Assembly: GCA_030652255.1 (NCBI GenBank)
Contig: JAUSAZ010000089.1
Span: 92,829-156,828, forward strand
DNA: 64,000 nucleotides
From: Myxococcales bacterium
GTDB taxonomy: Bacteria; Myxococcota_A; Polyangia; Polyangiales; Ga0077539
Direction of reading: 5' to 3'
Positions 23,863 through 32,743 of this stretch are shown here, one piece after another. Under the pieces are notes generated by a model. The model searched no databases. It was given only the letters and a program-made list of their open reading frames with translations, and was not told the DNA's origin. The first letter of the stretch is position 1, and every line of letters begins with the position of its first letter. The translations under genes and the position numbers were made by a program.

Positions 23863-23937
23863 GGCGGGACCGCCGACCGCCTCCAGTCTTCCCGACGCAG
23901 CCTCCAGCAGCCTGAAGTCGCCCGCGGGCTGCCTTGA

Positions 23938-23967
23938 CCGCGATGCCGCAGGCATGGGACATCGCGG
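23938..23967. other. Nested hairpin downstream of the DUF362 gene
   Basis: CCGCGATG (23938-23945) pairs perfectly with CATCGCGG (23960-23967). Within it ATGCC and GGCAT (23943-23955) form a second, mutually exclusive stem around a GCA loop. There is no U-tract, so a simple intrinsic terminator is uncertain. It lies 76 bp after the DUF362 stop and 53 bp before the next gene. Confidence 0.4.
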
Positions 23968-24019
23968 CCCTAGCAGGTCGCGGTGGGTGCCGCGACGCGA
24001 TGTACACCACGAGGTAGCG

Positions 24020-26092
24020 ATGCGGTCTTCAAGTTCCCTGGTACTCCTTCTCGCCACGCTGGGCAGCGGCCTTGCGGCGTGTTCCGACCCCGCGGTCAAC
24101 ACCGGCCCGGTCGACGCCGGCAACACCGTCGACACCGGCAGCCCCGTCGACACCGGCAACCCCGCCGACACCGGCACGCCCACCGACCGCGGCAACGGCT
24201 CCGACACCGGCACCAACATGGACTCCGGCCAGGCCACCGACAGCGGCCCCGCCAACGACACCGGCCCGGTCGGTGACACCGGGCCGCGCGCCGACACCGG
24301 CCCCGCCGATGCGGGCCCTCCCTATGACCCCTGCGCCATGGCCTCGGTCGTCGACCTCAACGCGATGGGCACCACCGCGGGCAGCGTCACCCGCATCACC
24401 CGCAACAACAACAACGTCGGCGCGATGGCTCCGCTGGTCGGCCCGTGCGGCCGCCCCGGACACGAGGTGGTGTTCCGCTACGTCCCGCGCACCAGCGCCC
24501 GGCTGCGCATCAGCACCGACAACATGGGCACCGACATGATGCTCGACACGGTCGTCTGGGCGCAGCCGATGTGCGCGCCGGCGGTCGGCGACGCGGGCGT
24601 CTCGGCCCTCGGCTGCAGCGACGACAACGGGACCGCCCCCCGCACGCGCGCCTCGGCGTTCACCACGGCGGCGCCCGCCGCGATGGGCACGCCGATCTTC
24701 ATCGTCGTCGCCGGGTACACCCCGCCCGCCGGGACGGGCTTCGTGCCGCAGGGCAACTTCGAGCTCTCGGTGACCGAGATCTCCACCGTCGCCGCCGGCG
24801 GCATGTGTGACACCACCGGGCAGACCAACGTCTGCGCCACCGGGTCGATCTGCGTCGGCGCCGCGGGCGCGATGATGGGCACCTGCACCGCCGACGGCGC
24901 CCTCAACGGCGCCTGCCGCGCCATGGGCATGGCCTGCGACGGCGCCCTCGTCTGCAGCGGCTCGGCCACCTCGACCTCCTCGCGCTGCCGCACGGCCGTC
25001 GCGGCCGGCGCCGCGTGCGACCCCCTGCGCGTCATGAACGTCTGTGCCACCGGCTCCAACTGCGTGACCCGCAACGGCGCCTCCACCTGCATCGCCACGG
25101 GCACCGCTGGCGGCTCGTGCCGCGCGACCGAGCCGCGCTGCGACGGGATGCTCTCCTGCTCCTCGGCGGGCGTCTGCCGCACCATCGTCGCCGTCGACGG
25201 CGCCTGCGAGACCGCCAACACCACCACCGTCTGCGCCGCGGGCGGCACCTGCGTCGCCACGACCGCGGGCGCCGCGATGGGCACCTGCCGCGCCGCCGGC
25301 TCCGCCCCGGGCACCGCCTGCCGCGCGACCGAGCCGCGCTGCGACGGGATGCTCTCCTGCTCCGCGTCCAGCGTCTGCCGCACGGTCGTCGCCGTGGGCG
25401 GCGCCTGCGAGTCCAGCAACTCCTCCACGGTCTGCGCCACGGGCGGCACCTGCGTCGCCGCGACGCCGGGCGCCGCCATGGGCACCTGCCGCGCCGCTGG
25501 CACCGCCGCGGGCACCGCCTGCCGCGACGCCGCTCCGCGCTGCGACACCGGCCTCGACTGCAGCACCATGACGGGCAGCGGCGTGTGCCGCCGTACGATC
25601 GCCTCGGGCGCGGCCTGCGTCCCGGCCTCGACCACCGAGCTGTGCGCGATGGGCACCGCGTGTCGCCCCACCTCGGCGATCGCCGGCACCTGCACGATGG
25701 GCACCCCCGAGACGGAGCCCAACAACACCCCGATGATGGCGCAGGCCGCGATGACCGTGAGCGCGGTCTACTCGGGCATGGCGTCCAGCACGGACACCGA
25801 CTGCTTCCGCGTGACCGTCCCGATGGGTGGCGGCATCTACGCGGAGAGCAACCTCCCGGCGACCCCGACCTGCCCGTCCGGCGGCCCCGACCCGGTCATC
25901 ACCGTCTACAACCCCGCGGGGACGGAGATCGACAGCGTGGATGACGGTCGCGGCCTCTGCGGTACGCTCACCCCGGCGGGTTCGGCGGACGTCCGCAACC
26001 TCCCGGCCGGCACGTACACGGTCTGCATCGAGGGCTTCAACACGATGGTGGCGAACTACCTCCTCACCGTCGGCGTGATTCCCCCGACCTGA
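24020..26092 (+). CDS. Surface lipoprotein with cysteine repeats and a C-terminal PPC domain
   Basis: A 690-residue lipoprotein. The signal ends at the lipobox LAAC (Cys17), followed by a spacer of (V/P)DTG repeats to about residue 95. A beta-sandwich domain (about 105-250) precedes cysteine repeats about 67 residues long, marked by ACRATEPRCDGMLSCS, two copies of which are almost identical in DNA at 25121 and 25322. The C-terminus (from about 560, TEPNNTPMMAQA to the end) is a PPC-type beta domain. It is likely anchored in the outer membrane and exposed. The true start is ATG 24020; the frame runs open to 23642 but that overlaps DUF362. Confidence 0.85.
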   Translation: MRSSSSLVLLLATLGSGLAACSDPAVNTGPVDAGNTVDTGSPVDTGNPADTGTPTDRGNGSDTGTNMDSGQATDSGPANDTGPVGDTGPRADTGPADAGPPYDPCAMASVVDLNAMGTTAGSVTRITRNNNNVGAMAPLVGPCGRPGHEVVFRYVPRTSARLRISTDNMGTDMMLDTVVWAQPMCAPAVGDAGVSALGCSDDNGTAPRTRASAFTTAAPAAMGTPIFIVVAGYTPPAGTGFVPQGNFELSVTEISTVAAGGMCDTTGQTNVCATGSICVGAAGAMMGTCTADGALNGACRAMGMACDGALVCSGSATSTSSRCRTAVAAGAACDPLRVMNVCATGSNCVTRNGASTCIATGTAGGSCRATEPRCDGMLSCSSAGVCRTIVAVDGACETANTTTVCAAGGTCVATTAGAAMGTCRAAGSAPGTACRATEPRCDGMLSCSASSVCRTVVAVGGACESSNSSTVCATGGTCVAATPGAAMGTCRAAGTAAGTACRDAAPRCDTGLDCSTMTGSGVCRRTIASGAACVPASTTELCAMGTACRPTSAIAGTCTMGTPETEPNNTPMMAQAAMTVSAVYSGMASSTDTDCFRVTVPMGGGIYAESNLPATPTCPSGGPDPVITVYNPAGTEIDSVDDGRGLCGTLTPAGSADVRNLPAGTYTVCIEGFNTMVANYLLTVGVIPPT

Positions 26093-26175
26093 TCGCCCCA
26101 CCCGTACGCGCTCCGCGGGCCCCTTGGGTGGCCTCGCGGAGCGTCCCCCCGTCCGCTCCCCCCTCTACATTCCCT

Positions 26176-27285
26176 TCAAGGCAGCGTGCGCAGCCGGTCC
26201 AGCATCTGGATCGCCGTGAGGTTGCGCACGTTGTAGCCGTACTGGAGCCCCGCCGAGGTGAAGTACGCCGGCTCGGTGCTGCCGCCGGTCACGTACACCG
26301 ATGGGTGGATGCGATCGGTCGAGACGCCGTGGGACGGCAGCGCCTGGAGCGCCGCCCAGTAGTCGAGGAGCGGCAGGTGCCGGGCCGCCGTGACCGCGCG
26401 GATGGTGTCGTTGAAGCGCAGCACGGCCGCGGCGGGCCCAGCGCCGTCGTTGCGGTCGGGGATGGTGCTGAGGACGGCCACGGTCCCGCCGGCCTCGGCG
26501 ATGTCGACGATGGTGTCGAGGTTGACCCGGAAGCGCTCGAGGGTGCTCCGGTCGATGTCGTTGGTGCCGTACATCACGATCGCCCACGCGGGGCGGAGCG
26601 CGGCGAGCTCGCGGCGGAGGGGCGAGCTGGTGCCGCCGGCGAGGGCGTCGTCGGCGGTCCACCCCGCCGTGGCGCACACGCTCGCGCGGTTGAAGGAGTT
26701 GCGGGCCTGGCCGTCCTGCGAGGGCAGCGCCGTCGAGCGGAACACCTGGATCGCGGGCGACAGCGCGGAGTACGCCCCGACGGACCCCCAGCCGAAGCCC
26801 ACGTCGCTGAGGAAGCTCCCCGACTCGGTGATCGAGTCGCCGATCTTGGCGAACACCGACAGCCGGTTGCCCATCGCCGCGCCGCGCGCCCGCACCTCGC
26901 GGACGTGGGCCACCGTCGCGGCGTCCCACGCGGGCAACGCAGGGCCCTCGCCGGGGAGCGGGCCGACGTCTGCGGGCGACCCCACGTCGGGCACCCCGAC
27001 GTCGATCGGCCCGGTGTCGCGCACGCCGGTGTCGCGCACGCCCGTGTCGCGCACGCCCGTGTCGAAGGCGCCGGCGTCGAAGTCGGGGAAGCCCTCGTCC
27101 TCGGGGAAGCCCCGGTCGGTCGGGGCGCCGCGGTCGGGGAAGGTCGGCGGCGGGCCGGCGTCCTCCTTGATCACCTCGCCCGCGTCCTCCTCGGGCAGCA
27201 TGTCGAAGGGCGTGCTGTCGTCGCCACACGCGCTCAGGAGAACCGCCACGGACACCGGGAGCCACCGTCGATTGGACCGCATCAT
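26176..27285 (-). CDS. SGNH/GDSL hydrolase lipoprotein
   Basis: A 369-residue lipoprotein. The signal peptide ends VAVLLSAC, and a DTGVRD-repeat spacer reaches about residue 105. The catalytic domain has all three key SGNH blocks: KIGDSIT (block I Ser), YGTNDID (block III Gly-x-Asn-Asp), and STDRIHPS (block V Asp and His). It should hydrolyse an ester on a glycan, lipid or polymer at the cell surface; the substrate is unknown. Start is ATG 27285 with ATG 27282 next to it; a GAGGTG ribosome site is just upstream. It is convergent with the PPC lipoprotein. Confidence 0.88.
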   Translation of the reverse strand: MMRSNRRWLPVSVAVLLSACGDDSTPFDMLPEEDAGEVIKEDAGPPPTFPDRGAPTDRGFPEDEGFPDFDAGAFDTGVRDTGVRDTGVRDTGPIDVGVPDVGSPADVGPLPGEGPALPAWDAATVAHVREVRARGAAMGNRLSVFAKIGDSITESGSFLSDVGFGWGSVGAYSALSPAIQVFRSTALPSQDGQARNSFNRASVCATAGWTADDALAGGTSSPLRRELAALRPAWAIVMYGTNDIDRSTLERFRVNLDTIVDIAEAGGTVAVLSTIPDRNDGAGPAAAVLRFNDTIRAVTAARHLPLLDYWAALQALPSHGVSTDRIHPSVYVTGGSTEPAYFTSAGLQYGYNVRNLTAIQMLDRLRTLP

Positions 27286-27357
27286 ACGCACCTCGTTGAG
27301 TCCGCTGGCGGCTCGCACGGAACCCGCCAGCCCGTCAAGGTCACCGGGCGCCGCAGG

Positions 27358-30099
27358 TCACCACCGGGGGGTGCGCAGGGGGCCGAGCGCGAGCTGCCCG
27401 CTGCGGTCGCTCCCCCAGCAGCGCAGCGTGCCGTCCATCAGCCGCGCGCACGTATGGAACGACCCCGCGCTGATCTCCACCGCGCCCGCGAGGCCGCGCA
27501 CCGCGACGGGCGAGCGCCGCGTGATGAGCTGCGTGTCGTCGCCGCACTGGCCGTAGTCGTTGTTGCCCCAGCAGCGCACCGTGCCGTCGGTGAGCCGCGC
27601 GCAGGTGTGGAAGTCCCCCGCCGCCAGCTGCGCCACGCCGCCGAGCCCGGGCACCGTCGTGGCGTTGGGGCGCGGCGTGACCGCGGTGCCGTCGCCCACC
27701 TGCCCGGCGCTGTTGGCGCCCCAGCAGGCCACCGTGCCGTCGCCGCGGCGCGCGCAGGCGTGGCGGTGACCGCCGACGATCGCCGCCACGTCGCTCAACC
27801 CCGCCACGGCGGTGGCCACCGAGCGCGAGACCAGCGTGCCGTCGCCGAGCTGTCCCTCCTCGTTGGCGCCCCAGCAGCGCGCGAGCCCGCCGGTGGTGTG
27901 CGCGCACGAGAAGAACAGCCCCACCCCGAGGCCCGCCGCGCCGCTCAGGCCCATCACCGGGCTGCCCGCGCGCGGGTGCCCGGAGCTGTCCGCGTAGCCG
28001 AGCCCGAGCCGCCCGCTGTTGTTGCTCCCCCAGCAGCGCACCAGGCCCGCCGAGAGGGCGCACGCGTAGGTCTGCCCGAGCCCGAGGTCGGTCACGCCCG
28101 TGAGCCCGAGGGCGACCGTCGGGGTGGCGCGCGTCCCGCCGGTGGTGCCGTCGCCGATCTGCCCGTCGCTGTTGTAGCCCCAGCAGCGCACCGTGCCGTC
28201 GGTCATCCGCGCGCAGGTGTTGAAGCTCCCGGCCGCGAGGGCCGCCGCGCCGCCGAGCCCGACCACCGCCGCGGGCACGTGCCGCGACCGGGCCGTGACC
28301 CCGTCGCCGAGCTCGCCCGTGTTGCCCATGCCCCAGCACTGCGCGGTGCCGTCGGCGAAGCGCGCGCAGGTGTGCTCGCCCCCGACCGCGACCTGCACCG
28401 CCCCGGCCCGCACGCCCAGCGGCGCCACCGGCGTACGGTGCACGGAGTTGCCCGCGTCGTCGCCGAGCTCCCCCCAGGCCTCGCCGCCCCAGCAGCGCAC
28501 GCTCTGGTCCGCGAGGCGCGCGCAGGCGTGGTCGCCGCGGGCCGTCAGCTCGGCCACCTCGCGGAGATCGGGCACCGCCGTCGGGGTCATCTGCGCGCCG
28601 CCGAGGGTGCCGTCGCCCATCTGCCCGAGGGCGTTGGTCCCCCAGCACAGCACCGCGCCGTCGGTGCGCCGCGCGCACGCGAAGGACGCCCCCGCCGAGA
28701 GGCTCGCCACGCGATCGAGCCCGGCCACCACCACGGGCGTGTCGCGGCGCACGCCCGTGCCGTCGCCCAGGTCGTAGGCGCTGTTGTCGCCCCAGCAGCG
28801 GGCCGTGCCGTCGCCGAGCCACGCGCAGGAGAAGAAGCTCCCGAGGGCGACGCCCACGGCGCCCGTGAGGCCCGGCACGAGCGTCGGCGAGAGGGCCCGC
28901 GGCACGCCCGCCCCCGCGGCGCTCTGGCCCTGGAAGTTCGACCCCCAGCAGCGCACGGTCCCGTCCGATCGCAGCGCGCAGACGTGCGCGACGCCCGCGG
29001 AGAGCCCCACCACGCCGGTGAGCCCCGGCACCACCGTCGGCGTCGGCGTCGTCCCGCTCAGGGCGCCGATGCCCAGCTGCCCGTTGCCGTTGCTGCCCCA
29101 GCAGCGCACGGTGCCGTCGCCGAGGCGCGCGCAGGTGGAGCTGTCGGTGAGCGCGAGGCCCGCCACGTTGCCGAGCCCCGGCACCGCGCGTGGGGTGGTC
29201 ACCGCGTCGCCCGCGACCCCGATGCCGATCTGCCCGCTGCCGTTGCGCCCCCAGCACTGCACCGTGGCGTCCGCGAGGCGCGCGCACGCGTGGCTGCCGC
29301 CCGCGACGATCTCCACCGCGGCGCCGAGGCCCACCACCGGCGTCGGCCGCCAGCGCCCGTTGCGGATCGCCCCGACCGGCGGCGCCCCGGTGCCGTCGCC
29401 GACCTGGCCGTTCTCGTTGCTGCCCCAGCAGCGCGCCGCGCCGTCCGCCAGGCGCGTGCAGGTGAAGTCACCGCCCGCGGCCAGCTGCGCCACCTGGGTG
29501 CACGCCCCGCGGCTGCACACGCCGGCGCAGCGCGTCCCGCACGCGCCGCAGTGGGCGTTGTCGCTCGCGGTGTCGGTGCACACGCCGCCGCAGAGGCGTC
29601 GGGGGCCGAGGCACCCGGCGTCGGGGGTCCCGGCGTCGACGGGGCCCGTGTCCGCGGGGCCGACGTCGGGAGGGCCGAGGTCGCTTCCCACGTCGAGCGC
29701 GCGAGGGACGTCGGGCACGTCGACGCCCGCGTCGCGCACCCCCGCGTCGACGCCGACATCCACCGCGACCGGGACATCCACCGCGACCGGGACATCCATC
29801 GGCGCGACGACATCCGCTGCGACCGGGACATCGACCGGCGCCACCACGTCGACGGGCACCACGACATCCACCGGGGATCCGCGGTCGACGGGCGCGCCGC
29901 GGTCGGTCGCCACGTCGGCGCGGGGGGCGTCCGCGCCGCGATCGATCGCCACGTCGGCGGGGGCATCGAGCGGGGTGCCCGCGTCGTCGTCGGCGTCGAG
30001 GCCCGTGGCCGCGTCGAGGGACGGGTCGCCGGGGGACGGGTCGGACGAGCATGCGGCGATCGTGGCGACGACGAGCGACAGGGCGGCGCGGCGGATCAT
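27358..30099 (-). CDS. Lipoprotein with fourteen RCC1-type repeats
   Basis: A 913-residue lipoprotein. The signal ends with VATIAAC, followed by an extremely Asp/Val/Pro-rich spacer (to about residue 150) and a short cysteine module (CGGVCTDTASDNAHCGACG). The rest is RCC1-like repeats of about 50 residues with the core C(A/T)RLxDGTVRCWGxNxxGQ(L/V)GDGT. I count fourteen Cys-Trp-Gly cores, which would make two seven-bladed beta-propellers. It is probably displayed on the outer surface as a binding scaffold. ATG 30099 has a GGAG site upstream. It is followed by the SGNH lipoprotein on the same strand. Confidence 0.9.
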   Translation of the reverse strand: MIRRAALSLVVATIAACSSDPSPGDPSLDAATGLDADDDAGTPLDAPADVAIDRGADAPRADVATDRGAPVDRGSPVDVVVPVDVVAPVDVPVAADVVAPMDVPVAVDVPVAVDVGVDAGVRDAGVDVPDVPRALDVGSDLGPPDVGPADTGPVDAGTPDAGCLGPRRLCGGVCTDTASDNAHCGACGTRCAGVCSRGACTQVAQLAAGGDFTCTRLADGAARCWGSNENGQVGDGTGAPPVGAIRNGRWRPTPVVGLGAAVEIVAGGSHACARLADATVQCWGRNGSGQIGIGVAGDAVTTPRAVPGLGNVAGLALTDSSTCARLGDGTVRCWGSNGNGQLGIGALSGTTPTPTVVPGLTGVVGLSAGVAHVCALRSDGTVRCWGSNFQGQSAAGAGVPRALSPTLVPGLTGAVGVALGSFFSCAWLGDGTARCWGDNSAYDLGDGTGVRRDTPVVVAGLDRVASLSAGASFACARRTDGAVLCWGTNALGQMGDGTLGGAQMTPTAVPDLREVAELTARGDHACARLADQSVRCWGGEAWGELGDDAGNSVHRTPVAPLGVRAGAVQVAVGGEHTCARFADGTAQCWGMGNTGELGDGVTARSRHVPAAVVGLGGAAALAAGSFNTCARMTDGTVRCWGYNSDGQIGDGTTGGTRATPTVALGLTGVTDLGLGQTYACALSAGLVRCWGSNNSGRLGLGYADSSGHPRAGSPVMGLSGAAGLGVGLFFSCAHTTGGLARCWGANEEGQLGDGTLVSRSVATAVAGLSDVAAIVGGHRHACARRGDGTVACWGANSAGQVGDGTAVTPRPNATTVPGLGGVAQLAAGDFHTCARLTDGTVRCWGNNDYGQCGDDTQLITRRSPVAVRGLAGAVEISAGSFHTCARLMDGTLRCWGSDRSGQLALGPLRTPRW

Positions 30100-30153
30100 C
30101 GCCGCTCCCTACTGTGCGCGATGCTGTTTGGAAAGGGGACGGCCGGGACGGGA

Positions 30154-32685
30154 TCAGGGCACGGCGGTGAAGGCCGGGCTCGTGGTTCCGCTCGTGGTGG
30201 TGGCGCCGCGCAGGGTGACGCGCCCGACGCTGCCGTTGCCGCCCGGGGTGCCGCAGTTGTTGGGGTCGTTGCCGCCGGTGCCGCCGCTGGCGGTCACGAG
30301 GCCCGCGCCGAGGCTGGCGCTGGCCGCGCGGAGGTACACCGCGCCGCCCGCGCCCGCGCCGCCGCCGCCGGAGCCGCAGCCCGAGTAGTTGAACTCCGGC
30401 GCGCCCGCCTGGCCGTTGGCCCGGATGGCCCCCGGGCTCTCCACCGAGATGGCCGGCGAGGCCACGTAGATGAGCCCCGCGCCGTTGGCCCCGGCGGAGC
30501 CGTAGCCGTCCTCGTCCGAGCCGCCGTTGGCGCCCGCGCCGCCGAAGAACATCGTCGTCTGCGCCGGGCTGCCCACGGCCAGGCCCGCGTTGCCGCCCGG
30601 CTGGCAGACCGCTCCGCCCGCGCTGCCGTTGAGCCCGCCGGTGGCGTGGCCGCCGCCGCCGCCGCCGCCCGCCCAGCAGCACTCGCAGTTGGTGCGCCCG
30701 CCGCCGCCGCCGCCGTTGCCGTTGGGCGCGGTGTTCTGCACGCCGTAGCCGAGGGACCCTTCGCCCTGCTCGCCGGGGCGGAAGCTGGTGTTCACCCGGG
30801 GGTGCCCCCGGAAGCCGCGCTCGCTCATCACGATGGCGCCGCTCATCACCCGCACGCTGTCGCGCGCCGCGAAGGCCAGGATGCCGCCGGTGTTGCCGTC
30901 CCAGGCGGGCGCGACCACCGTGGCGCCGCTGATGGCCACGGTGCTGTACTGCGGCATCACCACGGCCTGCGCGCGGTTGGTCCCGGCGCTGCTGTACGCC
31001 GCCGTGAGGGGCGCCTCGAGGGTCGCCCGGACGCCCGCGAGCGCCACGATCTGCCGCACCTCCCAGGCCCCCGCGCCCGCCCCCTGGGTCTGGTGCACGA
31101 ACACCATCTGCCCCACGGCGAAGCCCGTCGGCGCGGTCAGGTCGAGGGCCGTGGCGCCCGCCGCGCCGGTCGCGGGCGAGCGCACCGTGTTGATGGTCAC
31201 CGTGCCCGACGAGGGCGTGAGGGTCGCGTCGGCGCCGCTGCCGTAGGGCCCGAGCACGCACGCGCCCGCCGTGCAGGTGGCGCCCGCGAGGCAGGCGCGA
31301 CCGCACGCGCCGCAGTGGGCGTTGCTCGTCGCGAGGCTGGCCTCGCAGCCGGTGGTCAGGTTGCCGTCGCAGTCGCCGAAGCCCGCGTTGCAGCTCGCGA
31401 TGGCGCACACGCCCAGCGCGCAGGTCGCCGTGGCGTTGGCGTCGCCGCAGACGCGCCCGCAGCCGCCGCAGTTGCGCAGGTCGGTGGGGGTGTTGGACTC
31501 GCAGCCGTCCGCGGGGCTGCCGTTGCAGTCCGCGAAGCCCGCGAGGCAGGTGACCCCGCAGGTCCCGAGCACGCACACGGGCGCCCCGTTGGGCCGCGCG
31601 GCGCAGGGCATCCCGCAGCCGCCGCAGTGGGCGAGGTCGCTCCCGGTGTTGGCCTCGCAGCCGTTGAGCGCGTTGCCGTCGCAGTCGGCGAAGCCCGCGG
31701 CGCAGGACGCCACGGTGCACGCCCCGGCCGCGCAGGCCGCCGTCGCGTTGGCGAGCGCGCACACGCCCCCGCAGCGCCCGCAGTGGGCGGCGGAGCTGCG
31801 GGTGTCGACCTCGCAGCCGTTGTCTGCGTCGCCGTCGCAGTCGGCGAAGCCCGCGGCGCACTCGTACGCGCAGGCCCCGGCGGCGCAGCGCGCGCTGGCG
31901 TTGGGCCGCGCGGCGCAAAGCATGCCGCAGCCGCCGCAGTGGGCGAGGTCCCCCTGGGTGTTGACCTCGCAGCCGTTGGCCGCGGCCATGTCGCAGTCGG
32001 CGAAGGGGGCGGTGCAGCTGGTGACCGCGCAGGTGCCGTTGAGGCACGCGGGCACGGCGTTGGCGGGCGCGCAGCGGGCGTCGCAGGCGCCGCACGCGGC
32101 GATGTTGGACTGGGTGTTGACGCAGGCGCCCGCGCAGCAGGTCTGGTCGGCGGGGCAGCCGCGGGCGGCGTCGCAGCCGGTGACGCAGAGGTTGCCGACG
32201 CACAGGTTGCCGAGGGGGCAGTCGGTGCTGGCGAGGCACGCCACGCAGACGCGCGCGGAGGTGTCGCAGCGCGCGGTGGGCGAGGCCGCGCCGCCGTCGG
32301 GGGCGGCGAGGCGGCAGGACTCGTCGTCGCGACAGCCGGGGGCGCAGGCGTTGGTGGCGGCGACGCAGTACTGGCCCGCGGGGCAGGTGTCGGCGCTGGC
32401 GAGGCACTGCACGCAGCGCCCGGTGGCGACCTCGCAGACGGCGCCCTCGGCGCGGCCCACGCACTGGGCGTTGTCGACGCAGCGGAAGGGCACATCGACG
32501 GGCACGTCGGGCACGTCGGGCACGTCGGGCGCGCCGAGGTCGGTGCCGAGGTCGGTGCCGAGGTCGGTGGCGGCGGTGTCCGCGGGGCCCGCGTCGGGCG
32601 GACCGCCCACGACGGAGTTGCCCTCGGTGCACGCGAGCGAGAGGGCGATCACGCCCAGCAGGAGTCCATGGGTCCCACGCATCAT
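30154..32685 (-). CDS. Lipoprotein with cysteine repeats and a Gly-rich adhesin-like C-terminus
   Basis: An 843-residue lipoprotein. The signal ends ALSLAC, with a TDLGTDLG/DVP spacer after it. Residues about 60-460 hold cysteine repeats of the form GFADCDGxxxNGCExxxxxDxxHCGxCG, five to six units. From about 470 the protein turns into a Thr/Ser/Gly-rich beta domain (TINTVRSP, MVFVHQTQG) and then glycine-rich loops (NGNGGGGGGR, WAGGGGGGGG), resembling a beta-helix surface protein. Ligand unknown. The start is the first of two ATGs at 32685. It lies 54 bp upstream of the RCC1 lipoprotein, so the two are probably expressed together. Confidence 0.85.
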   Translation of the reverse strand: MMRGTHGLLLGVIALSLACTEGNSVVGGPPDAGPADTAATDLGTDLGTDLGAPDVPDVPDVPVDVPFRCVDNAQCVGRAEGAVCEVATGRCVQCLASADTCPAGQYCVAATNACAPGCRDDESCRLAAPDGGAASPTARCDTSARVCVACLASTDCPLGNLCVGNLCVTGCDAARGCPADQTCCAGACVNTQSNIAACGACDARCAPANAVPACLNGTCAVTSCTAPFADCDMAAANGCEVNTQGDLAHCGGCGMLCAARPNASARCAAGACAYECAAGFADCDGDADNGCEVDTRSSAAHCGRCGGVCALANATAACAAGACTVASCAAGFADCDGNALNGCEANTGSDLAHCGGCGMPCAARPNGAPVCVLGTCGVTCLAGFADCNGSPADGCESNTPTDLRNCGGCGRVCGDANATATCALGVCAIASCNAGFGDCDGNLTTGCEASLATSNAHCGACGRACLAGATCTAGACVLGPYGSGADATLTPSSGTVTINTVRSPATGAAGATALDLTAPTGFAVGQMVFVHQTQGAGAGAWEVRQIVALAGVRATLEAPLTAAYSSAGTNRAQAVVMPQYSTVAISGATVVAPAWDGNTGGILAFAARDSVRVMSGAIVMSERGFRGHPRVNTSFRPGEQGEGSLGYGVQNTAPNGNGGGGGGRTNCECCWAGGGGGGGHATGGLNGSAGGAVCQPGGNAGLAVGSPAQTTMFFGGAGANGGSDEDGYGSAGANGAGLIYVASPAISVESPGAIRANGQAGAPEFNYSGCGSGGGGAGAGGAVYLRAASASLGAGLVTASGGTGGNDPNNCGTPGGNGSVGRVTLRGATTTSGTTSPAFTAVP

Positions 32686-32743
32686 CGCGCGAGCTTCGCA
32701 CGAGCGCGGGGGCGATGTGGAGCGCCGAGCGGCGCCGCGTCGC

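Noticed and set aside
25100..25560. Regular repeats that could be taken for a CRISPR array
   Set aside because: They are in-frame coding repeats of ~67 codons in a lipoprotein gene with no unique spacers or cas genes.
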